This document shows positions 10,682-23,058 of a stretch of 64,000 nucleotides of DNA, piece by piece; the first letter of the stretch is position 1, and the number at the start of each line of letters is the position of its first letter. The position numbers and the translations under genes are program-made. The notes beneath the pieces are model-generated. The model saw nothing but the letters and a program-made list of their open reading frames with translations. It did not search any database and was not told the DNA's origin. Where the stretch lies: the NCBI RefSeq assembly GCF_029784155.1, contig NC_073692.1:274889413-274953412 (forward strand). The letters run 5' to 3'. This DNA comes from Uranotaenia lowii (Eukaryota; Arthropoda; Insecta; Diptera; Culicidae).

Positions 10682-11036
10682 GCTCTGACGCAGGGGCAGA
10701 GCTCTGGTAAAAAGTAAAGATTTTGTTAAAATGGCTGCCTGGAGCTCTGACGCAAGGGCAAAGCTTGAATGCCAGGGCAGAGCACTGACGCAAGGGCAGA
10801 GCTCTAGAAATACTAAACAACTGACTCTGACGCATGGGCAGAGTTTGGAGATGCCAAATTTTGATAAACAAGCTATTGAATGGAAAACAAAAAGAACTTT
10901 TTAAAAGTTGAGGCTCTGACGCAAGGGCAGAGTTCTGGAACGCAATATTGAATAGGAAGAGATTGATTAAGGGGAGGTTCTGACGCAAGGGCAGAGCTTC
11001 AAAGCAAAATAAGAAATCTGACGCAAGGGCAGAGTT
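10682..11036 (+). repeat. Seven dispersed hairpin/bZIP-like motifs
   Basis: A ~21-nt motif (stem GCTCTG, loop ACGCAAGGG, stem CAGAGC) occurs at about 10682, 10744, 10782, 10823, 10913, 10977 and 11016, at irregular spacing in otherwise unrelated sequence. Stem variation is partly compensatory: the copy at 10823 has ACTCTG/CAGAGT, the one at 10977 keeps pairing with a G-U. Two copies have one mismatch. A degenerate copy (TCTCTGACGCAAGG) lies at ~12211. As DNA, the core TGACGCAA resembles a C/EBP-ATF type bZIP site. The position just 3' of the primer site would suit an RNA packaging signal or an enhancer; both are inference. Confidence 0.85.
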
Positions 11037-12680
11037 CCAACAAAATAGAAGAACTACGGAGCACGGAAAAACTCTGAAAGAAGAGTCGCTTTAGTTTAGT
11101 GAAAGGAAGCTAAAACGTACTTAGATTAAAATTGAAGAAGATGGCGAAAAAAATAGTGCAATTTTGAAAGATTTTAAAACCTGATATTTAAAAAAAAGGT
11201 GATTTAAAAAAGGTGAATGGTTGAAATAATGTAGTTGTGATAAATTTTAAAAGAGTTTTTTTAAATAAAACAAAAATTGAAGAACTAATGAAAAACTATA
11301 ATTTTGTTAAAAAAAATATATTAAAAAGAAAATGAAAAAAAAAATATGTTTAAACCCGATTTTCTTGATTGTGAACTCTGATGTGAATGTACCAAGTATC
11401 AACAAAAAATATCCGAGAAAGAAGATTCAAATAAACTGCGTGATTGAGAAGCGTTAAGAAAAATAAAATAGAGAATATAAAAAGGCTAATTACTTGAGCT
11501 GGGGTTAGTTTAAAATAAAATAGAGGGTTTGAAAAAAAAAAACAACTAAAAAATTGGTAAATGAATGAGATGGAGTAGCCATGAAGTTTTTATGGACAAG
11601 AAATTAGTAAAATTAATTTTTGGAAAGAAAAAAAAAATCCCGATTTAAATACACTGTTAGCTTAGAGGTTAGAGGTAAAAGGACATAAACAAGAGATTTT
11701 TGAATATAAAAGTGAATGTTTTAAATGGAGTAGTATTGACTTTTAAGCTTTTGAAAGTAAAAGCTGTGAATAAAAAATGGGATAATTTTCAAAGAAAAAG
11801 ATGAAAGAATATTTTTAAAGCAAATTAGTGGGTTTGAGAATGAATTTGCAAGAGTGGTAAATAATTAAGATGGAGTACAGCTCAGGAAAGCTATGAAAAC
11901 TAGAATCTTGAAAGAAAAAAAAAAAACAGAAAATGAAAAAAAAAAGATTAAAACGGATGATTAAAATTAAAAAATCTGAAGTAAAAGTAGGAAGGATATA
12001 AAAAAAGCGAAGTGACTAAATATGCGACCTCTGGAAAGTAAAAAACTTCGTAAGTGAAGATCATTTTGATGGTAAAATATAATAATTTAAAAAAAATAAA
12101 TTACCTTGTTTTGGCAAATTTAAAAAAAAAAGGAGTGGGAGATGGATCAGCTATTAAGTTTTGTTGAGCTAAAACTTAAAAAAAAAAGAATTTCAAGAAG
12201 AAAATTGAGATCTCTGACGCAAGGTTAGAAAGAATATTTCCTTGTAAGACATATTTATAAACAAAGATTAATTATTAAAATACAATTGCTTTGACTTGAA
12301 AGTCGAGCTTTGGAAAGATAAAACTTCGCAGTAAAACAAAATAAGCTGATAATTTTGAGAAAAGTAACAAAAAGAAGAGAGGCACAAAATGGACCTAACT
12401 ATTTTAATTAAAAAAAACTGTTAGACGAAAACAGAATTAAAAAAACAAATAAAAACTGGATCAGCAAATGGTTAAAATTGAAAAAGTAAGTGACATATGT
12501 AAAAAAAAAACAAACAGAAGAGAAACTATTTAAAAAAAATGTTTACCAACAAAGGAGGGCTTCGAAAAGCATTCGGTTAACTGGATGTGAAAAAAAAACA
12601 GAGTAAAGAAAAAACATGTCTTTGACGCTAGTTTAGAAAGACAATTTCTTAACGTTTTTCATTTCGGTCCCTTTTTCAGA

Positions 12681-12842
12681 GGGAATGTGGTATAGCTCAG
12701 TTGGCGAGTTTGTTGCTTTCTGAGCCGATGTCCGCGAGTTCAAGCCCAACAGCAAAACTTCGAACATAGTTGTACCAGAAAAATTACCGGGTAAAGTCGC
12801 GAATGCCTTAAAGATAGTAAAACGACTAAAATCGTAAAAAAA
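12681..12842 (+). mobile_element. tRNA-derived SINE inside LTR element 1
   Basis: Reads GTGGTATAGCTCAGTTGGCG (A box TAGCTCAGTTGG exact), GATGTCCGCGAGTTCAAGCC (B box region), CGAACATAGTTGTACC, and AAAGTCGCGAATGCC, ending ACGACTAAAATCGTAAAAAA. It lacks ~25 nt of the body present in the other copies. Imperfect flanking repeats (GGTCCCTTTTTCAGA / TGTCCTTTTTGAAA) may be an aged target duplication. The host LTR element has indistinguishable LTRs, so the SINE probably entered the master copy before the last round of transposition. Confidence 0.85.
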
Positions 12843-12960
12843 CTGTCCTTTTTGAAATTTGGTTCGATTTATTAGAATTGATACTTTTGAAAAATAGTTT
12901 GATTTAATTTTCTAACAATTCGGCATCGGAAATATAATTGAGAGTAGAGGAGGAGATGAA

Positions 12961-13209
12961 TGTAGAGGATAGATGAAATAAATAATAAATAAAAGGATGT
13001 GACAATAAAATAAGAATGTTTAAATTGGTCATAAAATAACGAGTTATTGAGTTTTGCGTTTCATCGTGTAAATTGAGAGTGAGTGAGAAAGATCTCAAAG
13101 CACGCAAACAGGAGCAAACATTTCAGTTGTTCTACGACTATTGTTATATACGGATGTGTGTTGTCCATGTGGAAAAATAAAGAATGGAAAAAAACTGGCG
13201 GATTCGACA
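12961..13209 (+). repeat. 3' LTR of element 1
   Basis: Direct copy of 10301-10549, preceded by a purine-rich tract suited to plus-strand priming and followed by ATACC, the target duplication. Confidence 0.93.
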
Positions 13210-13214
13210 ATACC

Positions 13215-16200
13215 CTACCGACATAATTCCTCACCACATTCAGGCATTACCCCAAAGTCGTCCTGACCAACAGAATAGCAATCACTCGTCGTCAGGCTGC
13301 GTGGGCTTTATGAACTTTGAACGTCCCCCTTTTTTTGGAATCCGAGAAAGAAGAGCAACGGGCAGCCGGTCTACATTCGAATATGGGTATTGGGGAAAAG
13401 TCATTGTGAAAATAAAGCTCTTTGCTAGTACTTGGCGTGTCGCTTTCGAGTTCACGCTGCCTGGTTATTCACGCACTACATATACACTAGGGATGCTCAT
13501 GTAAAATACTGATACTAAATCAGTATCCAAGATACATAATGTAATACATTCTAAATATTTTTTATACTACCTCCTTGGGGAGGAAATATTTCATTGAGCA
13601 ATTCCAAAAGCAATTCCATTAATCATAATTAAAGCTGTTTGCCATTCAACCTTCAACTGCGGACGCCTTTATTCGATCATCCCTACCCTGTGAAGATGTC
13701 ATAAATCGCGGTGCACAAAACAAAAAAAAAACACAAAATAAGGCGTTTGCGTCGAGTATAAACAAACGGTCCCATAAAGAGCCGGTAAATCATTTTGGCA
13801 TTTGAATAAAACAGACTACGAAGTGCTTTCGGCGGTGAAGAGCCAGTCAATCAGCTTGGTACCCTACTAGTCTGTGAATGTGGCTCTGTCTGTATCAGAA
13901 AAAGTGTGTTCGTCGTCGGGCTCAGTACTTTCAGGAATATAATAAACAAAAACTTTTATGCTATTTGCACTTTATTCGTTGGCACGCACTTAGAAAGTGA
14001 TAATTTACCAGCTCGCCGGAAAAACCTGTTAGATCGATAAAAGTGTTATTGAATATCACACATTCTTTGGGCAGGAGAAATGTTGGAGGAAAATTGACGA
14101 TGAAGGGAGAAATATTAATTCAATAAAACCAAAGACACATTGTTCTTGAGTTTTAGAAATAAATAAATAAAAAATCAAATGAATGATTCCTATTAGCGCC
14201 AAACATAAATGCTATAATTTTTGCTTTTCCATGATCAATTTCATTGTCAAAATTGTTATCGTTTTTATATCTCTAAGTAAAACAAAAAATGCAAGTCAAA
14301 ATTGTTTAGAAAAAATTGGAGAACTGCAGGAGAATAATAGCTTTGAAACAATTTGAACTAAAATGATTTAAGAAATTTCAGTAAATTCCAAACTTAAAAA
14401 TAAAAAATGAATTTGTTATTTCAAAACAAAAACAAATATAAAATTCTATTCATGATCTGACTATGAAATTGATTGTTAAAGAAGGTTAAGAAGAATGACC
14501 TTAGTGTTCAATTCCCGAAAAAAAAAAGAAAAAACAGATTGTGAAAGAGGAAAGATTAAAGCATTTCTTTATGAGACCAACATGGATAAAACATAAGGTT
14601 TGACCACTTTGGTAAAAAGTAGACGAGAGTTTGATGCGGCCGAGGGAGTGAAAGGAAAGCGAAATATTGACAGCTGGTTGTTGACTGGCTGAAATGCCAT
14701 GCCCTGATTTGTTTGAAATACACAATCTTCGACCAATCGTGATATTGCTCTGACACAGATTTTGCCTTGATTATGGCTCAGAGTACACAGATTTTTAGAC
14801 TTAATAATATTGAATTTAGAAATTAAAATAAGTGTCACAAATATATTCCACCAATGGCATAACGGCCACCTTAAGGAAAACGCAAATTTATCCATACAGA
14901 ACAGCTATAATATGTGAATTACACCATTGCTTCGTGCTTAGACACTAAAATAGTTTATTGCCTCATTGGCAAACTTGAAAATCTAGATAAAAACGGGGCA
15001 CAATGAGCGTTTTCTGCCGGGGAATCTAACAGCAAATTCAACTCGATCAAGTCAACTGAATAATAGAGCTACAGCTTGACTTGATTCATCTGACGATTTG
15101 ACCTATTGGTAAGATATCGGAGAGGTAGTCAGTAGGCTCAACTTCGATTTCTAGCCGAGGTGATTTTTTTTTAATTTATCATTCATCATCATTCATTTTG
15201 CACTAAACGGTGAGGCGAAGATCCATCAAACAAAGCAATAACAAAATAATCTGGATCTGTTTGTAGAATTCAGATAACTCACACACGCTCATACATTATG
15301 CTTCTGGTACTTTATTTTCCGGGTGATGCTACTAGCCGAATAATGTAACAATCAAAAAATCAATCATGAATGGTATTCGAAATAAAAACATTTTACATCA
15401 AAATGATTTAAAGGTCATAAAAACTTATTTCGTGGTGCTAAAAATTATAATATTTTCGTCACTTGAGAACCTAGCTGGTAATTTTTGAATATTTCTGTAA
15501 AGATGAAGGATATTTTTTTTAAGGTGAAAAATTAATACTATAGGTAGTACGAAACAAATCCTCATGAAAATTTGTTTAAGAAAATACGTACTTTTGTAGA
15601 AAAGAGGAGTTCTTATTATGTCCTGGGTGCTCGTTATGCCCTTATCTCCCCTTAATCCATTTTAATTGAAATCTTGCTTGTGTGCATTGATATTTGTTCC
15701 TCTGATCAATTATTACACTTTTTTCTTTATTTCATAGGCATGCTATGTAGAAACATATATTTTATGTTCCGGTAAAATGGGTTGTAGAGGGACATCACGA
15801 AAGAAATACCAAAGCAAAATTTTACCGAAATAAGCGGAACTAAAAATTTTACGGTTTAGATATATTTCTAATCTCGAAATAAACAATATGCTTTCCTCCA
15901 TCGCCCATTCTCATTGCAAAATCTGCTTTTGATACTTAATCTTTTCCTCTAATTTCTATGATTTTTCATCTCAAAAACCTGGCATCCTAAGACCTCCTTT
16001 TTCGTAAACACTTCAGCCAGATGGAATTTTTTTTTTTCGTTTTAACAGCTGAGCTGAGCTGAGCTGACCTTGCTCAAGAGACCTTGTATGAGACTAAACG
16101 CAATGAATGTAGCACATATTTCATCTGGAAATTCCTTGTTTTTTCAAAAATGATACCTTTTTGTCTTGGGTCGTATTATCTTACGGTTTTCAACAGATTT

Positions 16201-17241
16201 GTTTGAACTTACGTCGAGATGCAGTCATAAATGCAGAATTGTGAACGTTTAAACACACTAATAAGAACCGAAACGGTTAATCGATGAGTTTTGCTAAAAA
16301 AAAAATGGTGCTAAAATATTACACGAATTTTAGCTTTGGTAAGACATCCCTTAAGTTGTCGAAATGAGTTGTAAATTGGTTCCTTTGAATCTTCTGGACA
16401 AGTCAGTTAGCAATTTGAGATCCTAAGTTTATGATTTTTGTGTATGTAGTATTTTTTAGAGCCACTCTGAAGGACAACAGATTAATGACTGATATAGTAC
16501 TATGGACAAAAAACGTCGAGAAAATATTCAATCATTAATATCTCGGGAACTAAATAAATTTAATTGTCAGTTCTTATGTGAAATTTTCTCAAAAACACGC
16601 AGCAATTATAAAATAGAACAAAAATATACTTCCTTCAAGACGTTTTAATAAAAGATCTATATTTAAACGTTTTGAACATCACTCTTTCAAACCATCAAAC
16701 CATCAACAAATCGATTAAAATGAAATTTTTACAATGATTTTTTGTCATGTCTCTTTTGATGTTCGAAAATATTGCATTTGAAAATAATAACAATTTGAAA
16801 ATCGTGAAAAAAGAAGGGAGGGTCCAGAAACGAGAAGAACCCCACCCACTCCTACTCTAAATTTCCGGATTTGTATTGGAATGTTGGATAACATTTTTCG
16901 TTTCGCTGTACACATTTGACATGGAATGACCCATACATTTTACGACATTATCCGTGTTTAATTCTATCTGAACGAATAAAAATGATACTGCATGGTGAAG
17001 GCAATGCATTGTATGCCATCAGCGCAAAAAAAAAACGTTATTTAAGCCTCAATAGTTTATTAAATTTTTTCAAGTTTTTCATCTTATCAAAGTTAAAAAA
17101 AAGATTGAAGAATTTAGAATCTCAGAAGTTTTTTTTTATTTATGACTACTTTAATCACCGCTTCTTTTATCTTTGGTGTTCTCGTTGATGTTTTTTTTGT
17201 AATGTTTAAATAAAAAGATTTGCTTAATTTTTAACATTTTG
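13215..17241. other. Long unassigned AT-rich stretch
   Basis: About 4 kb with no open frame longer than ~108 codons and none with a recognised domain. The first 300 bases continue the GC-balanced target of LTR element 1. A short (GAGCT)n run at ~16048-16068 resembles the 3' tails of some mosquito retroposons, but I could not find the other end or a duplication. No paired termini were found. Confidence 0.4.
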
Positions 17242-18212
17242 GGTCTACACAAGGCCGGATTAAGGGGGGGGGGGGCAAAAGGGGCGATTGCCCCGGGCCC
17301 CTCGGCTCAGGGGGCCCCCCGAGGGAGTGTTACATTACTTAAATCATACTACTCCAATTTCTAGAAATCTGTGGGAAGAAATCAAAACTAGAAAATCGGA
17401 ATGAAAACTTGAAATATAACAACAAGGGGCCTCCGTGAAATAATATCTAAAAAAGTTTTTCAAGCTAAGGGGGCCCCCAAGGGTAAGTAGTGAAGAAGTT
17501 CTCCCGCTTTTTGCGAGCTGAAAATATAAATATTTTGGTATTGAACTTCAAAATTTTCAACTTAAAATCTGGACAAAAATATTGTTAGCCAAATTCGAAA
17601 AAAATAAAGACAAATATGAGGCAAAACACCTGGAATTTTAATTTTTTTTATCGAAACATGTTAGCTCACAGTGCTAAAAGAGAAAAGAGAAGCGTTATGA
17701 TAAACATTTCAGAATTTTACCCGGGCAGTATCCGGGTTAATACCGGGTATCAAGGCCGTAGGAAGGGGGGGGGGGGGGGTGGCGAAAACTATTTTTTTCT
17801 GAACCATTTTTGCTTGAAAAATGTATGCACAATGCACAAGTGAAAAAAGTATTTGTGATAAGTACAAATGGCTGGGATTCGACCAGACGGAACTAAACGT
17901 TATCAGCATATTTTCACTTAAACATTGAGTGCAAATATTTTCATCTAGAGAAAAATTCTTTGGTGTTTTTGAACCAAAATGAATAATTTATAATCCAAGG
18001 AACAATCATATTCGTTTTTATCGATCTTGAATGCGATTTACAACAGATTCAAATATTGTTATTTCTAAATTTCCTTATGGCGCTCAGTTCGGTCTGGTCG
18101 AAGCCCCGCTGAATTATTCAGGTTAAAGCTATTTTGCATAATAAGATTTATTTTATGAACATGAGTCCTAGAAGTTACTATTTTTTTTCATAAAGCTTTA
18201 AAAAAATATGGG

Positions 18213-18404
18213 GACTTGTGATATAGCTCAGATGGTAATTCAGTTGCCTCCTGAGCTGATGTCCGTGAGTTCGAGCCCAAGAGTTAACATCGAACACAGT
18301 TAATCCAGAAAAGTTTTTCAATGACTGGTGTGCCAACTGCATCGTTGATTAAAGTCGCAAGTGACACAGTGATGTAGAAACGAGCATAATCGAAACAAAA
18401 AAAG
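18213..18404 (+). mobile_element. tRNA-derived SINE, third copy
   Basis: GGACTTGTGATATAGCTCAG, then GATGTCCGTGAGTTCGAGCC, ACATCGAACACAGTTAATCC, GTTTTTCAATGACTGG, CCAACTGCATCGTTGATTAA, ending ATAATCGAAACAAAAAAAGG. It is full-length but more diverged than the copies at 9211 and 29683. No clean target duplication was seen. Confidence 0.85.
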
Positions 18405-18639
18405 GATTTTGAACGCTTTATATAGAAAAACTACTCATTTAAATAACCAAGTTATTTCTTTTGAACCTCAAGCATAACCATTTTAAGCATGGGTAAAATG
18501 TATCAATTATTCTAAAATAAAAGTTAAAAAAAATAGTGTTCAAATAAGGTGCATTTTCTACTCTCGTAAACTCGTTTCAAATTTAAGATTTTAGTTAGAA
18601 CCTTTGATTTTGAAGAATCTGCAATATACGTAAATAATA

Positions 18640-21097
18640 ATTTATTTACATAGTATTCCGTCTCACGACATAACTTGACGAACATAATTCCTAAAATTCA
18701 CTCGGTTCATAGCAACCGTTCTCCAATTTCTCGGGCACCCCACGTTCGCCAGATGACGCTCCACTTGGTCTAACCACCTCGCTCGTTGCGCCCCCGCTCG
18801 TCTTGTTCCTACCGGATTCGTAGCGAACACCTGTTTTGCAGGACAGTCGTCCGGCATTCTCGCAACATGTCCCGCCCAGCGTATCCGGCCAGCCTTCACC
18901 ACCTTCTGGATACTGGGTTCGCCGTAGAGGCGCGCGAGCTCGTGGTTCATCCTTCGCCTCCACACTCCGTTCTCCTGTACGCCGCCAAAGATGGTTCTTA
19001 ACACTCGTCGCTCGAATACTCCGAGTGTACGCAGGTCCTCCTCGAGCAATATCCATGTCTCGTGCCCGTAGAGAACAACCGGTCTAATGAGCGTCATATA
19101 CAGGTTACACTTCGTGCGAGGGCTAAGTCTTCTCGACCGCAGTTGCTTGTGGAGTCCATAGTAGGCACGACTTCCGCTGATAATTCGCCTCCGGATCTCA
19201 CGGCTGGTGTCATTGTCTGCGATCACCAGTGAGCCGAGATAGACAAAGTCTTCGACTATCCCCAGCTCGTCGCCGTCGATCGTGACCTTGTTATTACTGG
19301 ACAAGCGGGTTAGGTCGGTCTCGGATCCGCAGGCCAGCATGTACTTCGTCTTGGACGTATTAATCATCAACCCAATCCTTCCTGCTTCGCGTTTCAGTTT
19401 GCGGTAGATCTCCTCCACCGCCGCAGATGATCTGCCGACTATATCAATGTCATCGGCAAAGCAGATAAGTTGACTGGATCTGTCGAAAATCGTGCCCCGC
19501 ATTTCGCCCACCGCTCGTCGAATAACACCTTCTAGCGCCACGTTGAACATCATGCAGGATAGACCATCACCTTGTCGAAGCCCCCTGCGCGATTCGAATG
19601 AACTCGACAATTCACCCGAAATCCGCACACAGCACTGCGTTCCATCCATCGTCGCCTTGATCAGTCTGATCAGCTTCCCGGAAAAGCCGTTCTCGTCCAT
19701 GATTTTCCATAGCTCGTTACGGTCGATCGTGTCGTATGCGGCTTTGAAGTCGATGAATAGATGATGCGTAGGGACTTGGTGTTCACGGCATTTTTGGAGG
19801 ATTTGCCGCAATGTGAATATCTGGTCCGTCGTAGACCGTCCCTCCATGAAGCCGGCCTGATGACTTCCCACGAATCTGTTTGCTTGTGGCGTTAGGCGGC
19901 GGAGTAGGATTCGGGACAACACTTTGTAGGCAGCATTGAGGACAGTGATCGCTCGGTAGTTCTCACAGTCCAATTTGTCGCCCTTCTTGTAGATGGGGCA
20001 TATTACCCCTTCCTTCCACTCCTCCGGTAGCTATTCTATGTCCCAGATCCGGATTATCAACCGATGTAGGCAATCGGCCAACCTGTCCGGGCCCATTTTG
20101 ATGAGTTCAGCTGCGATGCCATCCTTCCCAGCCGACTTGTTTCTATTCAGCTGGCGAATGGCTTCCTTAACTTCACTCATCGTTGGGAGTGGCTCCTCTT
20201 CGTCGTTGGCTACGCCGGCGATGTACCTTCCCCCACCGTCTTGATCTCCTGCATGTGCGCCGTTCAGGTGTTCATCGAAGTGCTGCTTCCACCTTTTGAT
20301 CACCTCACGATTGTCCGTCAGGATACCCCCGTCCTTATCCCGGCACATTTCGGCTTGCGGCACGAAGCCTTTGCGGGATGCGTTGAGTTTCTGATAGAAC
20401 TTTCGTGTTTCTTGGGAACGATGCAGCTGCTCCAGCTCCTGGAGCTCCTCCTCCTCCAGGCGGCGCTTTTTCTCCTGGAAAAGTCGAACCGACAGCGGAA
20501 GAGGCAGCGACGCTGTCGGTGATTTTCCACATTTCGACGGGTGCCTCTTTGCACTACTGCCGCCCGCGCGGCATTTTCTTCGTCCATCACCCTCCTACAC
20601 TCCTCGTCGAACTAGTCGTTCCGTCGAGATCGCTCCACATAACCGATGACGTTCTCCGCAGCACTGTTGATGGCTGTCTTGATGGTATCCCAACAGTCCT
20701 CGAGAGGGGCTTCGTCAAGCTCGCCCTCTGCCGGCAGCGCTGCTTCGACCGATTGCGCGTAGTCTGCCGCGACTTCAGGTTGCTTCAGCCGCGCGATGTT
20801 TAACCGAGGCGGGCGCCGGCTTCGCTTGTTGTTCACTACGGAGAGTTTTGGGCGCATCTTCACCATCACCAGATAATGGTCCGACTCGATGTTGGCGCCC
20901 CGACAGGATCTGACGTCGATGATGTCCGAAAAGTGCCGGCTGTCGATCAAAACGTGGTCGATCTGTGATTGCTTTTGGTACGGTGATCTCCAGGTGTACT
21001 TGTGTGGGAGGCGGTGCTGAAAAAAGGTACTACGTACGGCCATTCGTTTGGAGGCGGCGAAATCAATAAGTCTGAGGCCGTTTTCGTTGATGAGCAA
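18640..21097 (-). pseudogene. RTE-clade non-LTR retrotransposon, 5'-truncated, nearly open
   Basis: Reading right to left, the minus strand encodes the end of an APE endonuclease (LINENGLRLIDFAASK, then VLIDSRHF and the terminal SDHYLVMV), a linker, and an RTE reverse transcriptase: RNKSAGKDGIAAEL, YRAITVLNAAYKVLSRILL, QAGFMEGRSTTDQIFTLRQI, RRGLRQGDGLSCMMFNVALE and the catalytic ICFADDIDIVGRS (FADD at 19449-19460). It ends in the RTE C-terminus (RARWLDQVERHLANVGCPRN) and a short ATGTAAATAAAT tail. One TAG at 20029-20031 replaces the glutamine that the copy at 50540-54505 reads as CAG; frames also shift around 20360-20620. RTE reverse transcribes its own RNA at nicked DNA. This copy is dead because of truncation and stops. 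Confidence 0.9.
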
Positions 21098-21189
21098 ATT
21101 TCGGAACTATTCCATTCAAATCAAGATGAAAAACAAGTTGAAAACTTTTTATTTTATCCAAACACATAAGCCGATTCAGAATCATATTA

Positions 21190-23058
21190 CCACCTGAAAC
21201 GTGCCCCGATAAACTGAGAGTCATCATCAATGAGCTGTTCCCACAGCACGATGTTACCCGCTGGCCAACAGTCCCGTATGACTGGGACACCAGCGCTGAA
21301 GAGAGGATAACGGTGGAAGAACTTCGCGAGATCGCCAAGTCTCTCCAACCGAGGAAGGCCCCCGGACCGGACGGCATTCCGAACGTCGCGGTGAAGGCCG
21401 CGATCAGGGAATTTCCCGATATGTTCCGAACATCGTTGCAACGATACGTGACGGAACGGGTGTTTCCTGACACGTGGAAACGGCAGAAACTTGTTCTTCT
21501 GCCAAAGCCGGGTAAGCATCCAGGAGACCCATCGGCATATCGGCCGATCTGTCTACTGGATACAGCGGGTAAGGTCACACGGAAAGTGAGGGCGGACTCT
21601 CGGGGAAACAGTTTGGTTTCCGTCGAGGTAGATGTCATCCGCTCGGTCATCGAGGTAGCGGACAGAGCCAGGCTGACCAAGAGGAGAGGGCTCCGTTTTT
21701 GCGCGGTTGTCACTCTGGATGTGAAGAACGCCTTCAACAGTGTCAGTTGGACAGCGATTGCGTCGTCGCTCATCCAAATGAGGATCCCGGCATATCTGTA
21801 TAGGCTTGTGGAAAGTTACTTCCACAATCGCCAACTGCAGTATATGACCGGCGAGGGTTTGCGAACACAAGAGGTTTCGGCGGGTGTTCCACAGGGGTCA
21901 ATACTCGGCCCGGTTCTGTGGAACATCACTTACGACGAACTCCTACGAACGAGCCTCCCATCGGGAGCCGAACTCGTAGGATTTGCAGATGATGTAGTCC
22001 TCTTGGCGAGGGGCTCCTCAACAGCGGAGGTTGAGCTACTGGCCACGGTAGCTATCCAGGCAGCGGAACGCTGGATGCACTCCAAGTGCCTGCGTCTAGC
22101 CCACCACAAAACCGAGATGGTGCTTATCACCAACCTGAAATCACCCTAAACAGGTACCATTGCCGTTGGACCGTGCAATATCGTGTCCAAACGCGCAATC
22201 AAGTACCTAGGGGTGATGATTGACGACAGGCTCAGCTTCACGAGCCATGTCGAATACGTGTGCAAGAGAGCGGCAATGGCCACGGCCGCACTCACACGAA
22301 TGATGCCGAACTCCGAAAGCAGCAAAAGGCGGATCCTGGCAAGTGTGACCACATCGATCTTGCGGTACGGAGCAGCGGCCTGGAGGCAGGCCTTGGGAGG
22401 AAGCTGTAACCTGCAGCGACTTAGCAGCGTTCAGCGGCTGATGAACCTGCGGATTATCAGCGGATACCGGACCATGTCGTCCGAAGCCGCCTGTGTAGTA
22501 GTGAGTGTTATGCCCATCTCGGTTTTGCTTGAGGAGGATGTCTATTGCTACGACAACAGAGACACGCCCAACGTTCGAGATCTCGCCAATGAGGACTCGA
22601 TGTCCAACTGGCAGCAGCTGTGGGACAGCTCAACGAGAGGAAGGTGGACCCATCGTCTGATCCCGCACATCGGGAGCTGGATCGGAAGAAGGCACGGTGA
22701 AGTGGACTTCTATATGACGCAATTCCTGACTGGTCATGGATGCTTCATGAAGTACCACTACCGGTTTGGACATGTGGCTTCGCCATATTGCCCAGATTGT
22801 GGTGATGAAGAGGAGACACCCGAACATGTGGTGTTTGTCTGTCCGAGGTTTGCGGCGGTACGTACTTCCATATTTGCCGCCTGTGGGCCTGACACGACAG
22901 CAGATAACGTTGTACAGAGGATGTGTGCGGATTCCAACACTTGGCATGCGGTCAGCGATGGGTTTACCCGGATCATGACTGCCCTGCAGAGGAGCTGGAA
23001 CCAACGGCAGTCCGCGAACGGTGTAGGAAGACTCCATCGGCGGGGAGCATCTGAGTAG
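21190..23058 (+). pseudogene. R1-clade ORF2 (RT and C-terminal zinc knuckle)
   Basis: A single frame runs from 21190 to 23058 with one in-frame TAA at 22147-22149. It contains QPRKAPGPDGIPNVAVKAAI (RT entry), GDPSAYRPICLLDTAGKV, AVVTLDVKNAFNSVSW, SAGVPQGSILGPVLWNI and the catalytic GFADDVVLLARG (FADD at 21982-21993). Downstream are AIKYLGVMIDDRLSF and the R1-type C-terminal motif CPDCGDEEETPEHVVFVC (C-x2-C-x8-H-x4-C, ~22789-22842). Around 21570-21640 the region normally reading FGFRRGRST is out of frame (the bases for GKQFGFRRGR are there in another phase), implying a ~60-bp deletion and a compensating indel. R1 members prime reverse transcription at a nicked target. This copy is not functional. 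Confidence 0.9.

Larger units (their letters stand above)
10301..13209 (+). mobile_element. Non-autonomous LTR retrotransposon 1 (2,909 bp)
   Basis: Two 249-bp direct repeats (10301-10549 and 12961-13209), each starting TGTAGAGGAT and ending GATTCGACA, bound a 2.4 kb interior. The 5-bp duplication ATACC flanks the whole (10296-10300, 13210-13214). I found no base difference between the LTRs by eye, so insertion is recent. The interior begins with a primer-site-like TGGCGTAGTTGAGAC at 10551 and ends in a purine tract (AGAGTAGAGGAGGAGATGAA). It has no gag, protease, RT, RNase H or integrase; the plus strand is strongly A-rich. It is therefore a LARD/TRIM-type element that must borrow proteins. 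It shares LTR termini, primer site and a hairpin motif with the element at 36251-37475. Confidence 0.93.

Noticed and set aside
16040..16075. (GAGCT)n run as the tail of another retroposon
   Set aside because: No flanking duplication or element body could be defined.
18691..20803. Open frames antisense or offset to the RTE reverse transcriptase (71-132 codons)
   Set aside because: Shadows of the GC-rich RTE coding sequence without own domains.
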